Of a stretch of 64,000 bases of DNA, positions 48,728 to 58,000 are shown piece by piece. This DNA comes from Streptomyces sp. NBC_00690 (GTDB lineage Bacteria > Actinomycetota > Actinomycetes > Streptomycetales > Streptomycetaceae): positions 8,025,501-8,089,500 of the forward strand of contig NZ_CP109009.1 in NCBI RefSeq assembly GCF_036226685.1. The letters run 5' to 3'. How positions within the stretch are numbered: position 1 is the first letter of the stretch; the number at the start of each line of letters is the position of its first letter. Below the pieces are notes generated by a model that searched no databases, was not told the origin of the DNA, and saw only the letters and a list, made by a program, of their open reading frames with translations. The position numbers and the translations under genes were made by a program.

Positions 48728-50251
48728 TCAATCACCGGCCCGTAGGTCAAGGGTGCTGCCCGCGTCCTGCTGGTAGGGCGCGTTCTGCCACTGCCCGAAG
48801 TCGAGGACCCGGCTCGGGTCGTGGGCGACGAACTTCCACGGCCCGAGGTAGACGTTGTCGTGCCAGCGGTTGCGCTGCTCGTGGGTGATCGCCTCCGCCA
48901 CCCGCTCGCCCTGGTACGGGGACCAGTCCGGGTAGGTGCCGTAGTTGGCCAGCACCGCCATGCGGTCGCACTTCACCGTGCACCCGACGACGGACTTGTC
49001 CAGCACGAAGCGGTTGCCGTGGATGTCCACCCGCTGGGTCTTCCACCGACAGTCGGCGAGGAGCGGTGTGGTGGCGATCGCGGGCTGTGCACAGCGGCGG
49101 ACGTCCCGCACCAACAGTGTGCAGTCACCGGACGACGTGTTGGCCGGGCTGTTGCAGAACCGGTCGGCGTTCTCCCAGAGGGTGATTCCGGACCAGTTGT
49201 TCTCCAGCACGTTCCGGTAGATCTCGATTCTGTTGGTGCGGGCGGGTATTCGTGGTTCGCCGCCGGACTCGGACAGATAGATGGTTCCGAGCGGGAAGCT
49301 GTCGCCGCGTTCGGCGTATCGGCGGCCCTCGACCCAGTTGTTCCGCCGGATCGTGTTCCTCCGGATGACCGCGTTGTAGCTGATCTCGTAGATCAGCGCG
49401 GCACCGTCGTTGGCTTCGAGCACATTGTCCTCGATGCGGAAGTCATTGTTGTTGGTGTCCGCCCACAATCCGGCTCCGCGGTTGTCGTGCACCCAGTTCC
49501 CGCGTATGTCAGCTCCGTTGACGGCCCAGAACTTGACCCCTCCGGTACAGCCACAGCCGGGCCGCCGCCGCTCCCAGTCCTGGGTGTTGTTGCCCACGAT
49601 CTCATTGCCCTCGACCACCAGGTCACTGACCCGGCCGCTGGTCTTGTACGCGTTCAATCCGTACTGTCCATTGCCCCGCAGACAGTTGGCGCGGACCCGC
49701 TGGCGCGCGCCGGCCATCAACCCGGCGCCGGAGTTGTGTTGGATCGTCGAGTGCTCGATCACCCAGCCGTCCGCCGAGTCATGGTTGACCACGCCCTCGT
49801 TGTGTGGTGCGACGAACCCCTGCACGGTCAGATGGCGGATGGTGACATCGGGGGCGCCACCGCCGAACGCGTACTGATTGGTCCGCCGGCCGTCGAGCAC
49901 CGCGCCCGATGCACCGAGGTAGCGGTTCCCCTTCTTGGGGATGACCTGGGCGTAGCGGTCCGGTTCGAGCCTGTGTTGGCCCGGTCGAAGCCAGAACGTG
50001 CTGTTCGGGGGGTTGTTCCGGGTCTTCGTGGCCAGATCGCCGACCACCGTGGGATCGATCGTCACCGCGCCCGCGGGTGCCTGCGCCGGCCCGGCCACAG
50101 GCCCCGCGCACACTCGTGCCACGGTCCGGGCCACCGATGTGGAAGGGGCGACGGTCGGCTCCGCCGGGGCGCCCTGTGTTCCCACACAGCCGGTCGCCAG
50201 CATGGCCGGTGCCGCCACCGGTAACGCCCAGTTCCGCCACTTGATTCCCAC
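48728..50251 (-). CDS. Parallel beta-helix lipoprotein (pectate-lyase-like)
   Basis: The GTG at 50251 has AGGGGG five bases upstream and gives 507 residues. The N-terminus (MGIKWRNWALPVAAPAML, then ATGC) is a lipoprotein signal with the acylated Cys near residue 22. The body is a right-handed parallel beta-helix of about ten coils, with recurring N-G-x-I/V-E-x-N patterns (VVEGNEIVGNN, DIRGNWVHDN, IEDNVLEAN, IRRNTIRRNN, IYRNVLENN). Such folds occur in polysaccharide lyases and epimerases such as AlgG. It should act on the polymer outside the membrane. Catalytic residues cannot be assigned. A TTA codon is at 50222-50224. Confidence 0.85.
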   Translation of the reverse strand: MGIKWRNWALPVAAPAMLATGCVGTQGAPAEPTVAPSTSVARTVARVCAGPVAGPAQAPAGAVTIDPTVVGDLATKTRNNPPNSTFWLRPGQHRLEPDRYAQVIPKKGNRYLGASGAVLDGRRTNQYAFGGGAPDVTIRHLTVQGFVAPHNEGVVNHDSADGWVIEHSTIQHNSGAGLMAGARQRVRANCLRGNGQYGLNAYKTSGRVSDLVVEGNEIVGNNTQDWERRRPGCGCTGGVKFWAVNGADIRGNWVHDNRGAGLWADTNNNDFRIEDNVLEANDGAALIYEISYNAVIRRNTIRRNNWVEGRRYAERGDSFPLGTIYLSESGGEPRIPARTNRIEIYRNVLENNWSGITLWENADRFCNSPANTSSGDCTLLVRDVRRCAQPAIATTPLLADCRWKTQRVDIHGNRFVLDKSVVGCTVKCDRMAVLANYGTYPDWSPYQGERVAEAITHEQRNRWHDNVYLGPWKFVAHDPSRVLDFGQWQNAPYQQDAGSTLDLRAGD

Positions 50252-50259
50252 GTATCCCC

Positions 50260-52242
50260 CTAGTCGTGGAACGTGAGCACGGTGGTGAACTCCCCCAACG
50301 GCGCGGCGCCGTCGGCGAAGCCGGTGCCCACCAGCGTGGTGGTGGGTTCCTTGCGCCCGAAGCCGGGGGAGTACCAGCCCAGCGGTGGGTTGCTCTCGCC
50401 GCGATGAGCCTGCCAGCGCAGCTGTTCGGGCAGGTCGAGCACCGCGGAGCGGTCCTTGCCGTCCCGGGTCCAGGTGAGCACTGCCCGGCTTTCCACCAGG
50501 TCCGCTGTGATCGCCGGCCCGAGGTGGAATGCCAGCCGGGCGGGCCGGCGTGGGCCGCTCACCTCGTCGACCACGCGCAGCTCCCGGCTCCCCGCGGTCA
50601 GCTCCACCCGACGGCGGTGCACCGAGCCTTGGTAGCCGTCGTGCTCGGCGCACCAACGGGCCGTCGTTCCTTCGGCGGCTCCGGCTGTGTCCGCGACCAG
50701 GACACGGCTGCGGGCATGCCGGGTCCACAGGAACGGGCCGCCGGAGCCGGACTGGTCATCGCCGTCCAACTGCAAGGTGTTGTGACCGAGGGTCGACCGG
50801 AAGTACTGCCGCCAGTCGGGCTGCCCGTGGTAGCAGTACGTTCCCGGGTCGGCGAGCACATCGACCCCGTCATGCCGGACCTCCACGGACAGTGCGTCCG
50901 CATGGGCGTGTGCGGCGATGGACAGGAAACCGTGCGGACCGCCGTCACAGCGGCACCAGATCCCCGCCGGACCGCGCAGGATGGTGAGCCCCGCATCGGC
51001 GAAGTGGGCCGGTCGGCTTGCCGGGCGGGTCGCTGCCGGTGCGCTTCCCTCCTGCGCGTACGGCCGGATGAGCGCGGCCAGCAGCGGGGTGCGCACATCG
51101 GTGCCGGTCACGGCAGGCCACCAGCTGAGCCCGCCGAACACGGCGTCCCCGGTGGTCAGCAGCGAGCCCCAACGGTCGGTGCCGGCGCCGTCCAGGACCA
51201 GGCCGTGCCCGTCGTCGGCATCCCCCTGGCGCGGCGGCCGTAGCCGGTTGTCCACGATGGCCGCGAGCGCGTCGGTCATGCGCAGCAGCACCAGCCGGAT
51301 GGTGTCGGGGACCGGCACGCCGGCGGCATCCGCCTCGGCGACCGCTGCGAGGCCGAGCTCCAGGACGAGTCCGTGGTACTCGGTGGCCAGCTCGCGATTG
51401 AGGCCGGAGCTGAAGGTGTTGCTGCGCAGGTGCCGTTCCAGTGACCGCAGTGCGTCGGCCCGCCAACGCTCCGATGAAGGGAACCACCCGAACGCGCAGG
51501 CCGCAGCGAACTGCCCGGCAGCCTCCGCGATGATGTGGTTGTTCGCCGAAGACGCCCGGCTGGGGAAGGCGGCCAGCCAGCGCTGGTGGTGCCAGATCTG
51601 CTGGAGCGCCACCGGGTTGCCCTCGAACAGTGCGGTCGCGCCCGACCAGCCGTCCAGCAGCCGACGGATCCACACCCAGGAGAGCAGCCGGATACCCAGC
51701 TCGATGCCACTGATCCAGTGCACGCTTCGCAGCGGCGCGTTGGCCGCCCACCACGACCGCAGATGCTTGGCCACCCGCTCGGCGTACTGCTCGTTCCCGG
51801 TGATCGCATAGGCGGCGGCGAGCACGGTGAGGTACTGGTGCCGGGACAGCTCCCAGATCTGCTTGATGTCCCCGGCTTCGTCCTCGTTCCGGTACGGCAC
51901 GTCGAAGGCGTAGCCCCAGGGCGCCCGGCGCCCGGTCTTCGGGTCGTACCACCAGTCCGGTTCGTCCAGGTCGTCGCGGACCACCCCGAAGTACTCGACG
52001 TGCCCCGCCATCAGCCGGTCCGCCTCGGCGATCAGACGCTTCGCGGCGTCCGGTGGCACTGCGGTGATCGTCCCGACGGGCAGTACCGCGGTGAACCGGG
52101 CGCCGGTCACACTCGGGCCGTCCGGCAGCCCGGAGCGCCAGCGTCGTCTGCGCACCGCGTCGCCCGCCCGGCCGCCGACCTCCCGCGGCCCCATCCGCGA
52201 CAGCCGCCGCAGGTACCAGCCCAAGGACGTGCTCGTGGTCAT
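50260..52242 (-). CDS. Heparinase II/III-like (alginate lyase-like) protein
   Basis: This 660-residue protein has an N-terminal alpha-toroid domain (about 60-370), in which AAYAITGNEQYAERVAKHLRSW, SANNHIIAEAAGQFAAA and ATEYHGLVLEL hold the conserved catalytic-type Asn-Asn-His and Tyr-His residues, and a C-terminal beta-sandwich (about 410-655) with HAHADALSVEVRHDGVDVLADPGTYCYHG. The layout matches heparinase II/III family lyases. There is no signal peptide, so location is unclear. In bacterial polysaccharide loci such genes are common, either for quality control of the polymer or for its modification. It overlaps the bi-domain oxidoreductase gene by four bases. Confidence 0.9.
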   Translation of the reverse strand: MTTSTSLGWYLRRLSRMGPREVGGRAGDAVRRRRWRSGLPDGPSVTGARFTAVLPVGTITAVPPDAAKRLIAEADRLMAGHVEYFGVVRDDLDEPDWWYDPKTGRRAPWGYAFDVPYRNEDEAGDIKQIWELSRHQYLTVLAAAYAITGNEQYAERVAKHLRSWWAANAPLRSVHWISGIELGIRLLSWVWIRRLLDGWSGATALFEGNPVALQQIWHHQRWLAAFPSRASSANNHIIAEAAGQFAAACAFGWFPSSERWRADALRSLERHLRSNTFSSGLNRELATEYHGLVLELGLAAVAEADAAGVPVPDTIRLVLLRMTDALAAIVDNRLRPPRQGDADDGHGLVLDGAGTDRWGSLLTTGDAVFGGLSWWPAVTGTDVRTPLLAALIRPYAQEGSAPAATRPASRPAHFADAGLTILRGPAGIWCRCDGGPHGFLSIAAHAHADALSVEVRHDGVDVLADPGTYCYHGQPDWRQYFRSTLGHNTLQLDGDDQSGSGGPFLWTRHARSRVLVADTAGAAEGTTARWCAEHDGYQGSVHRRRVELTAGSRELRVVDEVSGPRRPARLAFHLGPAITADLVESRAVLTWTRDGKDRSAVLDLPEQLRWQAHRGESNPPLGWYSPGFGRKEPTTTLVGTGFADGAAPLGEFTTVLTFHD

Positions 52243-54464
52243 CGGCCGCTCGCCAACGTCACCGGCGCGCCGCCGGCCAAGCTGGTCTGTACGGCGAGGG
52301 TGGCGGCCGTGGTGGCGACCAACGACTCCAGCGGCATGGGCATCGGCCCGCCGCTCCGCACGGCCTCAAGGAAAGCACCCACTTCGGCGCGCTGGCCCTT
52401 GTCACGGGCCTTGGCCAGCCGCGGGCTGCTCCACCGCTTGCGGCCGTATACCGAGGCACGGACGAAGTCGTCGAGCCGCAACACCTTGCCGTCCGCGATC
52501 AGGTCCAGCGTCTCCTTGGGGAAGCCGGGTGAGCCGGTGGTGACGTAGCTGATGGTGGCGGTGGAGCCGCCCGGGTAGCCCAGCACGATCTGGAGGTCGC
52601 CGCCGCCTTCGCTGCCGGACGTGGCGACCGCGTACACGGACACCGGGTCGGCGGCGAGCAGCCAGCTCGCCGTGTCGATGAAGTGCCCGCCCTCGCCGAC
52701 GAACCGCGACCCTTCGGTGTCCTGGCGGAGGTACCAGCTGCCTTGCTCCAGGCGGCCCGCGTTGACCAGGTAGCGCAGGCTCGCCGGACCGCTCCGGGCA
52801 CCGAACCGCTTCCTGGCCTCCTGCAACAGTGGTGCGAACCTGCGGTTGAAGCCCACCTGGAGCCGGTCGTTGCCGGACTCCTCCACCGCCGCGAGCACGC
52901 CGGCCAACTCGTCCTGGTCGAGCGCCAACGGCTTCTCCACGAACACCGCCTTGCCGGCCAGCAGCGCTCTCCGGGTCAGTTCGGCGTGCGAGTTGTGCCG
53001 GGTGACGACGAACACCGCGTCGATGGAGGGGTCGCCGAGCACGGCGTCGAGATCGGTGGTCGCCTCCTCGAAGCCGAACTTCCGCTTCGCATTGACCGCG
53101 GACAGCGCCGTTGTGGTGACGACCGTGGATAGCTCCACGCCGTCGCGTCGGGCCAGGTGGGGCAGCAGCATCGACGTCGCGTAGTTCCCCGCGCCGATGA
53201 AGCCCACCCGTACCGATGCCTTGGCGGACCGCGCCGGGGCCGAGGCTCCACCGCCGCGTCGCACTGCTGGCACGGTGATCACCGGGGCAACCGCTTCGGC
53301 CGCCCGTTCCGATGCGCCAGGGCCTGCCGGGTGATCGGAGCCTTCGGGGTAGCGGAACAGCACCGCCACGGCCTTCAGATCGCCGTCCTTCAGGCTCTGG
53401 TACGTCTTCACGGCGTCATCGAAGTCGGCGATGTGGGAGACCAGGGGCTCCACGTCGATGCGATCGCGCGCCATGAGATCGAGGAAGCACGCCAGATTGC
53501 GACGCTCGGTCCAGCGCACATAGCCGATCGGGTAGTCCCGGCCTTCGAGCTCGTACTCCGGGTCGTAGCGCCCGGGGCCGTACGAGCGGGAGAACCGGAC
53601 GTCGAGTTCCTTCATGTAGTACGCGTTCCACGGCAGGTCGAGGCGGCACTTGCCGATGTCGATGACCCGGCCGCGGTCCCGGCTCAGCCGAGCGGCCAAC
53701 TCGACGGGCTGGTTGCTGCCCCCGCCCGCGGCCAGATACACCTGGTCCACACCATGACCGTCGGTCAGCTCGGCGACGGAGCTCTCCACGGCCGCGGACG
53801 CGGGATCGCCACAGGCCACCGCGCCCAGCCGCTCGGCGATCTCGCACCGCACCGGGTCGGGGTCGACACCGACGACGCGCACTCCCGAGGCGGCCAGCAA
53901 CTGCACCACCAACTGCCCGATCAGCCCGAGGCCGATGACCAGCGCCACGTCGCCGAGCTGCGACTCGCCGCGGCGGACACCCTGCAACGCGATCGACCCG
54001 ACGGTTCCGAAGGCCGCGTGCCGCGGTGAGAGACCGTCCGGCACCGGCGTGTACAGGTTCTTCGGAACCCAGTTGAGCTCCGCGTGCAACGCGTGCTCAT
54101 TGCCGGCACACGCCACCAGGTCGCCGACCTTCACATCGTCGATCCCCGGGCCGACCTCCTCGACCACCCCGCACAGCGAGTAGCCCAGCGGTGTGTAGGA
54201 GTCCAGCTTGCCCATCACCTTGCGGTAGGTGGCGGGCACCCCGTTGGTGGCCACGCTCTGCACCACCTTGGCCACCTGGTCCGGCCGGGAACGGGCCTTG
54301 CCCAACATCGACATGCCGGCCTCGGACACCTTCATGAGCTCGGTCCCGGTGGAGATCAGCGAATAGGCGCTCCGTACCAGCACACCACCCGGCTTGCACC
54401 GGGGCACCGGCACGTCGAGCAGCGCCAGCTCGCCGCTCTTGTAGTTCTGCACAACCTGTTTCAC
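52239..54464 (-). CDS. Bi-domain oxidoreductase (zinc alcohol dehydrogenase + Gfo/Idh/MocA)
   Basis: This 741-residue protein fuses two NAD(P)-dependent enzymes. Residues about 1-350 resemble a medium-chain alcohol dehydrogenase (GYSLCGVVEEVGPGIDDVKVGDLVAC, VGSIALQG, LVIGLGLIGQLVVQLL). A Pro/Ala-rich linker (about 355-400) follows. Residues about 405-735 are a Gfo/Idh/MocA oxidoreductase (VRVGFIGAGNYATSMLLPHL, VFVEKPLALDQDE with the catalytic Lys, GGHFIDTASWLL). Such fusions travel with heparinase-like genes in polysaccharide clusters. It probably oxidises, reduces or epimerises a nucleotide sugar or polymer sugar. The exact reaction is unknown. Confidence 0.9.
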   Translation of the reverse strand: MKQVVQNYKSGELALLDVPVPRCKPGGVLVRSAYSLISTGTELMKVSEAGMSMLGKARSRPDQVAKVVQSVATNGVPATYRKVMGKLDSYTPLGYSLCGVVEEVGPGIDDVKVGDLVACAGNEHALHAELNWVPKNLYTPVPDGLSPRHAAFGTVGSIALQGVRRGESQLGDVALVIGLGLIGQLVVQLLAASGVRVVGVDPDPVRCEIAERLGAVACGDPASAAVESSVAELTDGHGVDQVYLAAGGGSNQPVELAARLSRDRGRVIDIGKCRLDLPWNAYYMKELDVRFSRSYGPGRYDPEYELEGRDYPIGYVRWTERRNLACFLDLMARDRIDVEPLVSHIADFDDAVKTYQSLKDGDLKAVAVLFRYPEGSDHPAGPGASERAAEAVAPVITVPAVRRGGGASAPARSAKASVRVGFIGAGNYATSMLLPHLARRDGVELSTVVTTTALSAVNAKRKFGFEEATTDLDAVLGDPSIDAVFVVTRHNSHAELTRRALLAGKAVFVEKPLALDQDELAGVLAAVEESGNDRLQVGFNRRFAPLLQEARKRFGARSGPASLRYLVNAGRLEQGSWYLRQDTEGSRFVGEGGHFIDTASWLLAADPVSVYAVATSGSEGGGDLQIVLGYPGGSTATISYVTTGSPGFPKETLDLIADGKVLRLDDFVRASVYGRKRWSSPRLAKARDKGQRAEVGAFLEAVRSGGPMPMPLESLVATTAATLAVQTSLAGGAPVTLASGR

Positions 54465-54506
54465 CCGAGCTCCTCTTGTTTCTACGCCGTCAAGCCGTCA
54501 TGCCGT

Positions 54507-56426
54507 TCAGTTCTGGCTGGAGCCAGAGGTCGCGCCGCGATACCAGTACTCAAGGGTCAGCACATGCCACAGATGCTTGGAGAAGTCCCGCTGCCCGGCG
54601 GCGTCCTCGGCGACGAGTCGCGCCAGCGCATCCCGGCGCAGAAACCCGGATCGGACGAGCACGCCGTCGTTCACCACCTCGCGCACCAGCGGCGCCAGAT
54701 CCCTGCTCATCCAGGCCCGCAGCGGGGCGCTGAACAGGCCCTTGGGCCGGTACACGATCTCCCGCGGCAGGATCGAGGTGGCCGCCTCCTTGAGGACCGC
54801 CTTCCCCTGCCGTCCGACGATCTTGCGGTTGCCGGGCACCGCGAAGGCGGCCTTGACCACCTCGACGTCCACGTACGGCACCCGCACCTCGGTCGACGCG
54901 GCCATGCTGGACCGGTCCGTGTACGCGAGATTCAAACCCGGCAGGAACATCCGGGCATCGCCCAGACACATCCGGTTGACGAAGTCGTCGAGGTCGTTGT
55001 CCTGGTAGATGTCCCGGTGCTCACTCAGCACGTCGTCGACCGTCCCGGCCAGATCCGGATTGATCAGGGCGAGCAGTTCGTCCTGGTCGTACATGGTGTA
55101 GCTGCGGCGGAACGCGGTCTCCTCCGGCAACTCGGCGAAGGAGAGGAACCGCTTGGCGAAGCGCACCGACCGGTACCCCCGGCGGGCCGTGGCGACCGGC
55201 AGCCGGTCCACGACCCCGGCAACCCCCTGCCGCAGGGGACGCGGGACGCGCTGGTAGCGCAGCGCAAGGAGGTTAGCCAGGTGCTTGCGGTACCCGGCGA
55301 ACAATTCGTCGGCACCCATCCCCGAGAGCATCACCTTGACGCCGGCCTCTCGGGCGGCCTCGCAGATCAGGAATGTGTTGATCGCTGCGGGGTCCCCAAT
55401 CGGCTCGTCCAGGTGGTGCGTCATCCGCGGCAGTAGGTCGAGCACGTTCGGAGCGATCTCGATCTCATGCAGGTCGACGCCGAACCGCTCGGCCACCTGC
55501 CGCGCATAGCGCAGATCGTCCGGCATCGCCTCGAACTTGGCGTCCTCGGGGCGGAATCCGATCGTGTAGGCGGAGATCCCCGGCCGGTCGCGGGCCGCCA
55601 GCGCCGTCAGATAGCTGGAGTCGAGACCACCGGAGAGGAAGGTCGCCACGGGGACGTCGGACAGTAGGTGCCGTCGGGTCGACTCCTCGACGATGGCGCC
55701 CACGTCCGGCTGCTCGCCGCTGCGGGCCCGCTCCCGACCCTCGGCGGCCACGTCCTTCAGGTTCCAGAACCGGCCGCGCTCCACCCGACCGTCGGGCCGG
55801 CACCTGAGCCAGCTACCCGGCGGGAGCTTCTCCGCTTCGCGGAATGCGCACCGCGAGTCGGGCACCCAGTAGTACAGGAGCGAGGCCACCAGCGCCGCAT
55901 GGTCCACCTCCAGCGACCCACCGGTCACGGCGACGAGCGCCTTGAGCTCGGAGGCGAACATCAGGCCCGTACCGCGCCGGAGTAGGAACAGCGGCTTGAT
56001 GCCGAGTTGGTCGCGGGCGAGCACCAGATCACCGGTTCGCTCGTCGAAGACCGCGAACGCGAACATGCCGCGCAGCCGGGGCAGACAGTCCGTGCCCCAG
56101 CGCCGCCATGCCTCCAGCAGCACCTCGGAGTCGGACGTGCCACGAAAGCGCACCCCGGCGGCCGTCAGTTCGGCACGGAGTTCGGGCGCGTTGTACAGCT
56201 CGCCGTTGTACGTGAGGGCCAGACCGTCCGAGACCATCGGTTGGGCGCCGGTGTCGGACAGGTCGATGATTGCCAGCCGACGGTGTCCGAGGTGCACTTC
56301 GCCGTCACCGACGGAGTGGTTGTAGCGGCCTGCCCCGTCCGGACCGCGGTGGGCGAGGACATCGGTGAGCCGGTCGGTCACGACCTTCCCGTCCGGCCAT
56401 CGGTAAGTGCCTGCGATTCCACACAT
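54507..56426 (-). CDS. asnB: Asparagine-synthetase-like glutamine amidotransferase
   Basis: The ATG at 56426 gives MCGIAGTYRWPDGKV with the nucleophile Cys2 exposed after Met removal; AGGAGG lies upstream. The 639-residue enzyme has the N-terminal class II glutaminase (HRGPDG, LGHRRLAIIDLS, LTYNGELYN) and a C-terminal synthetase domain with the PP-loop FLSGGLDSSYLTAL and SGMGADELFAGY. Within a polysaccharide cluster it more likely amidates a uronic acid carboxylate than makes free asparagine; the nucleotide-sugar dehydrogenase at 60649 would supply the uronic acid. It is 2 bases after the Wzz-like gene. Confidence 0.9.
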   Translation of the reverse strand: MCGIAGTYRWPDGKVVTDRLTDVLAHRGPDGAGRYNHSVGDGEVHLGHRRLAIIDLSDTGAQPMVSDGLALTYNGELYNAPELRAELTAAGVRFRGTSDSEVLLEAWRRWGTDCLPRLRGMFAFAVFDERTGDLVLARDQLGIKPLFLLRRGTGLMFASELKALVAVTGGSLEVDHAALVASLLYYWVPDSRCAFREAEKLPPGSWLRCRPDGRVERGRFWNLKDVAAEGRERARSGEQPDVGAIVEESTRRHLLSDVPVATFLSGGLDSSYLTALAARDRPGISAYTIGFRPEDAKFEAMPDDLRYARQVAERFGVDLHEIEIAPNVLDLLPRMTHHLDEPIGDPAAINTFLICEAAREAGVKVMLSGMGADELFAGYRKHLANLLALRYQRVPRPLRQGVAGVVDRLPVATARRGYRSVRFAKRFLSFAELPEETAFRRSYTMYDQDELLALINPDLAGTVDDVLSEHRDIYQDNDLDDFVNRMCLGDARMFLPGLNLAYTDRSSMAASTEVRVPYVDVEVVKAAFAVPGNRKIVGRQGKAVLKEAATSILPREIVYRPKGLFSAPLRAWMSRDLAPLVREVVNDGVLVRSGFLRRDALARLVAEDAAGQRDFSKHLWHVLTLEYWYRGATSGSSQN

Positions 56427-56428
56427 GT

Positions 56429-58000
56429 CTACCGCGCCTCCTGGTCGCTGTCCGGAACCAGCGCGGTCGGCATCGACGGCCGCTCCGTCCGCGGCTGGCC
56501 CGTTCCGTTCTGCCGGGCCAGCCGCTCGGTCAGCGGTTGCCCCGTTCCGTTCTGCCGGGCCAACCGCTCGTACTGGCCGCGCAACGCGGTGTGCAGCCCG
56601 TCCCACAGCGTGCCGTCGGTACGGTCACGCGGATCGGGGTCGACCAGCACCACACCGATCACCGGTATTCGCTGGTCCGCGAGCTGCCGGGCCACGGTGT
56701 GCAGCCATGCGGCGCTGCCGTGCCCGGCCCGCACCACGAGCACGGTCTGGGCACCGAGGTACTGGAGGTCGGTCCACGCCGTGCCGGGCGCGACCGAGCC
56801 GACGCCGATCCGGCGCGCCTGCTGCGGCACGGACGCGACGATGTCGCCGCTGACCACGGTCGGCCCTCCCAACTTCCGACGGTTGTTGGCGAGCTCCGGA
56901 CCCGGCAGACCGTTGACGACGACCATCGGCCCCTCCTCGGCCAGTGCCTCGGCGACGTTCAGGGCGATCGCACTCGCGCTGTGCGCACACCCCAGTTCCA
57001 GCAGCGAAACCGGTTCGGTGGAGCCCCGCACGATGCGGGTCAGGGTCACGGTGAGCCGTTCGCGTGCCGCCCGGGTCCGTCGGCTCTGCCACAGCCCGAT
57101 CGACCGGCGGGGCACGCGACGTAGCTCCGCGATGACGGAGGCGCCCAGGTTCGCCGCGATCTCCCGGCGCAGCACGGGACGGTCCGCGACCACCGTGCCG
57201 ACCGCTGCCAGCGCGAGTCCGAGGACGAGTCCGAGCACGAGCCCGATCGCGGCATTGGTGACGGCGGTCTTGGGCAGGGAGTGCTGCACCGCCCGGGGTG
57301 CATCCACGATCTGTGTGCCGGTGATGACCTGGGGCGTGCCGGTGCGCACCTCCGCGGCGCGCTGGTCGAACTCGGCGATCCGTGAGTTGAGTTCGGCTCG
57401 GCGGGCGAAGAGCGACTCGATGCTCGCCGACGATTTCGGGTCGCTCTCCGGCGACCGGTCTCCGATCGACTTGTTGACCCGGGCGAGTTCGTCCCGCATG
57501 CGGTCACGCTGGTCGAGCAGGGCCTCGGACTCGGCCTTCGCGGCTGCCCACATCCGCCCCACGTGATCGGCGATGAACGCATCGGCCAATGCCTTGGCCC
57601 GGGCCACCGCTTGTGCGTCGCTGTCACCCGTCACATCGATCTGCAACAGGTTGTTGGTCAGCCCGGTGCCACGGTAGTCCTGGATGAAGTCTTCCGGCTT
57701 GTCCGGGGAGTTGAGGGTCTTGAGGGCCTTTCCTGCGATCCGGGTGGTCCCCAGCAGTGCGACGTCGGTACGGATCAGTGTTCCGGTGTCGTTCGGCTGG
57801 TCCTCCTTGTGGGTGACCAGCACCTTGGTCACCGCGGTCGGAGGCGGCGGCAGCATGACCGCCACTGCCGCACCGAGCAGCAGTCCCAGTAGTGCCATGG
57901 AACACCAGAGGCGGCGGCGCCTGCGTACGGAAACCACCAGCGCTTGCAGGTCCAGCAACGGAGCGCCTGTCGACGGCTCCGAAGTCGTGCTCGTCGTCAC
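56429..58000 (-). CDS. Wzz-like chain-length protein with degenerate BY-kinase domain (second copy)
   Basis: The GTG at 58000 has GGGAGAG upstream and overlaps the previous stop by four bases (GTGA). The 523-residue protein has a first transmembrane helix (about 28-50), an extracytoplasmic domain with a coiled-coil segment (about 150-225) and a second helix (about 260-285). The cytoplasmic part aligns in layout with BY-kinases of the CpsD type, but the Walker A site reads LELGCAHSASAIALNVAEAL instead of GPGEGKSTTA, and the Walker A' Asp is lost (MVVVNGLPG). ATP binding therefore seems lost. The C-terminus has a 14-residue duplication. It would control chain length with the neighbouring Wzz-like protein. 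Confidence 0.85.
   Translation of the reverse strand: MTTSTTSEPSTGAPLLDLQALVVSVRRRRRLWCSMALLGLLLGAAVAVMLPPPPTAVTKVLVTHKEDQPNDTGTLIRTDVALLGTTRIAGKALKTLNSPDKPEDFIQDYRGTGLTNNLLQIDVTGDSDAQAVARAKALADAFIADHVGRMWAAAKAESEALLDQRDRMRDELARVNKSIGDRSPESDPKSSASIESLFARRAELNSRIAEFDQRAAEVRTGTPQVITGTQIVDAPRAVQHSLPKTAVTNAAIGLVLGLVLGLALAAVGTVVADRPVLRREIAANLGASVIAELRRVPRRSIGLWQSRRTRAARERLTVTLTRIVRGSTEPVSLLELGCAHSASAIALNVAEALAEEGPMVVVNGLPGPELANNRRKLGGPTVVSGDIVASVPQQARRIGVGSVAPGTAWTDLQYLGAQTVLVVRAGHGSAAWLHTVARQLADQRIPVIGVVLVDPDPRDRTDGTLWDGLHTALRGQYERLARQNGTGQPLTERLARQNGTGQPRTERPSMPTALVPDSDQEAR
56499..56570 (-). repeat. 42-base tandem duplication in the Wzz-like gene
   Basis: Copies at 56499-56528 and 56541-56570 are identical in 29 of 30 bases and have a 42-base period. 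They encode two copies of ERLARQNGTGQP with T after a variable residue, near the C-terminus of the Wzz-like protein. Confidence 0.9.
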
